Shown here: one piece after another, positions 62,721 to 64,000 of the stretch | Numbering within the stretch: the first letter of the stretch is position 1 | Layout: each line of letters starts with the position of its first letter | Source of the DNA: Halisarca cf. caerulea | Taxonomy: Eukaryota > Porifera > Demospongiae > Chondrillida > Halisarcidae | Assembly: GCA_963170055.1 (NCBI GenBank) | Contig: CAUJGJ010000188.1 | Location: 437,671 to 501,670, forward strand | Direction of reading: 5' to 3' | Length of the DNA: 64,000 bases | Position numbers and translations under genes: made by a program | Notes under the pieces: generated by a model | Told to the model about the DNA's origin: nothing | Databases searched by the model: none | The model's input: the letters and a program-made list of their open reading frames with translations, nothing else

Positions 62721-62842
62721 TCTAACTAAATGCGCTATTGCAATAAGTACAAAATTCATAGTAATCATTCCAGTAACATAACAATAGTTGCTAAAATAGT
62801 TGCTAAATTGTTTGGTCCCATGTATGTTAATCGACAGACTGC
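62721..62842. other. spacer between minisatellite and the minus-strand pseudogene
   Basis: About 120 bases, AT-rich, with a small GTTGCTAAAATA/GTTGCTAAATTG duplication at 62788-62812. No clear AATAAA on the minus strand for the pseudogene was found. Confidence 0.4.
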
Positions 62843-64000
62843 CTACTTGCACGATTTACAGTACCAAGGTACATCATTGTTGGCACAGGCTTCTTGTGAT
62901 ACCTCCACACAATCTAAGTGAAACCCCTCCTTGCAGGAGGAACACATCACCATATCTCGACCGTTTGATGGCTGTCTACAAAGGCAGTAGACGCGCAATC
63001 TCTTCTGAGAAACTATGCTTGGAAATCTAGCTGAAATAGTCTTTCCAAGAAAGGGAAGAAGGTGTTTCGATTCCAAGCAGTTTTTCAAATGCTGTCTCGT
63101 GTTTCTGTGTAAAATGAAGGGATCCTGGATTCAAACCATTACATATATAATGCTGTAGCATTTGCAAGTGCAAATAACCTGCAATCATTGATTCCAACTT
63201 GCTGTTGAACGTGCACATGTTCAAAAACAATGCGCTTGCCTTCAAAAAGCAACATATCAGCAATCACCTGCTGTATTACATTAGGCAAATGTACGTGCAA
63301 AGTGTCATACACTTTAATTACTCCTAGTGGACTGGCTAAATTCGATACCATCACCCAGTGGCTTGCTGAAATACACAAGACTTGCACAAATTCCTAATTC
63401 CTGTGTATTTCAAATGTTCGGGTGCACTGAAAGATAGGTGACTGCAACCCCGAAATGTGTGGATGTTGTTCTTTCAGTAAGAACTGCGCGGCTGTCATGT
63501 GATGGTCATTTAGCCAGGCACGTGACCTGGGATTGAGGTCAGCTTTGTCTTGCTCGGATAGACGAGTACCACCAATTTCCAGCCAGAAATTATCTGTCTC
63601 CGTTGTTGAGTCATCGTGGTTGGTCAAATCAATGGTCGTGCCATGTTGCTTGTTCTGGTCAGTAGTATTGCAGCACGTCCTTCCAGGATGGCACCTCAAT
63701 TTACAAGCTATTCCTGCTTTCTTGCAAGGACACTTTTTTGAGCCACAACGCTACATACACTTGCAAGTGATGACAGATGGTTGTTGTACATTGGTGGAGA
63801 CAGACTGCATCCGCACAGGGACTAGAGTTTTAGAGCTTTGCTTCTGTATAGCGATGATAACGGTGGATGGAGTAACTTCGGTGGTGACAATCTTCGTTTG
63901 TGCAGGGATGGTAGAGCTGGGTGGAGAAAAATTGGTGGAGGCAGTCTGTGTTTGATCAGGGATGATAGCGCTGGTCGGGGTTGATGCTTCTGAGTTTACT
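62843..64000 (-). pseudogene. degenerate CXC + Ulp1-type (C48) protease + PHD finger protein, runs off the window
   Basis: Read on the minus strand from 64000. First is an S/T/P/Q-rich linker, then a CXC cysteine cluster (63765-63672: CKC, stop, RCG, KKCPCKKAGIAC, LRCHPGRTCC), interrupted by TAG at 63751-63753. Then ARAWLNDHH-type sequence reads RAWLNDHHMTAAQFLL and GLQSP, the entry to a Ulp1 domain. After an in-frame TAG (63394-63396) come SHW (catalytic His, codon 63360), VYDTL (Asp, 63306) and QQQVGINDCRLFA (Gln six before the Cys, 63183). The usual DCG is DCR. A frameshift near 63145 leads to LNPGSLHFTQKHE and another near 63040 to a C-terminal PHD finger. That finger has a complete Cys4-His-Cys3 set: C-x-C, x11, C-x2-C, x4, H-x2-C, x16, C-x2-C (62986 to 62849), and a stop directly after. 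Ulp1 enzymes cleave SUMO-like conjugates; PHD fingers bind histone tails. Two stops and two shifts indicate a dead copy; short introns could explain the shifts but not the stops. CXC and Ulp1 modules recur in transposon-encoded proteins, so transposon origin is plausible. Confidence 0.75.

Noticed and set aside
1..64000. tRNA, rRNA, telomere repeats, histone or other conserved RNA genes
   Set aside because: None recognised by eye on either strand. A covariance-model scan (tRNAscan-SE, Infernal) would be needed to exclude small RNAs outside the satellite.

Overview
This is eukaryotic, almost certainly animal, nuclear DNA. The signs are a spliced terminal exon with an AATAAA signal, decayed non-LTR retrotransposon proteins, TA-flanked transposon remnants, microsatellites, and a very large satellite array. 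The mix of LINE relics, MITE-like elements and a CXC/Ulp1/PHD coding fossil fits an early-branching marine invertebrate such as a sponge or cnidarian. That placement is inference; no species marker is visible.

Layout. Bases 1-860 hold the 3' end of a host gene on the + strand (last exon 740-859). Bases 945-5350 are repeat-rich non-coding DNA: a diverged 157-bp direct repeat pair, a MITE-like foldback, a strong hairpin, GT and AT microsatellites, and several families of old ~50-300 bp repeats. Bases 5355-6324 are a frameshifted LINE ORF1 (CPHC zinc finger, coiled coil, RRM-like domain). Bases 6341-7394 are about seven copies of a 147-bp tandem repeat. It abuts the dominant feature, a head-to-tail 123-bp, ~76% AT satellite of about 415 monomers, running from ~7395 to ~59343. 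The satellite has higher-order structure: 5-mer (615 bp), 7-mer (861 bp) and 17-mer (~2.09 kb) units, and block copies at offsets of ~3.3, ~5.3, ~6.8 and ~7.4 kb. It is interrupted once, by a 966-bp TIR element (54043-55008) with an intact TA target duplication. At the right edge two relic monomers of ~149 bp carry about 25 bp that every main-array monomer lacks.

Right of the array lie unannotated DNA, a frameshifted LINE ORF2 C-terminus (60834-61471), two G/C-rich minisatellites (61496-62720), and a minus-strand degenerate reading frame (62843 to the window end). That frame encodes an S/T/P-rich linker, a CXC cysteine cluster, a Ulp1-type cysteine protease and a C-terminal PHD finger.

No intact protein-coding gene lies wholly inside the window. 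The most distinctive content is the satellite system: array, flanking relatives and edge fossils, which look like successive stages of one repeat lineage, plus a datable transposon insertion in it. All alignments were done by eye. Repeat limits are good to a few bases where a junction is sharp and to about one monomer elsewhere.
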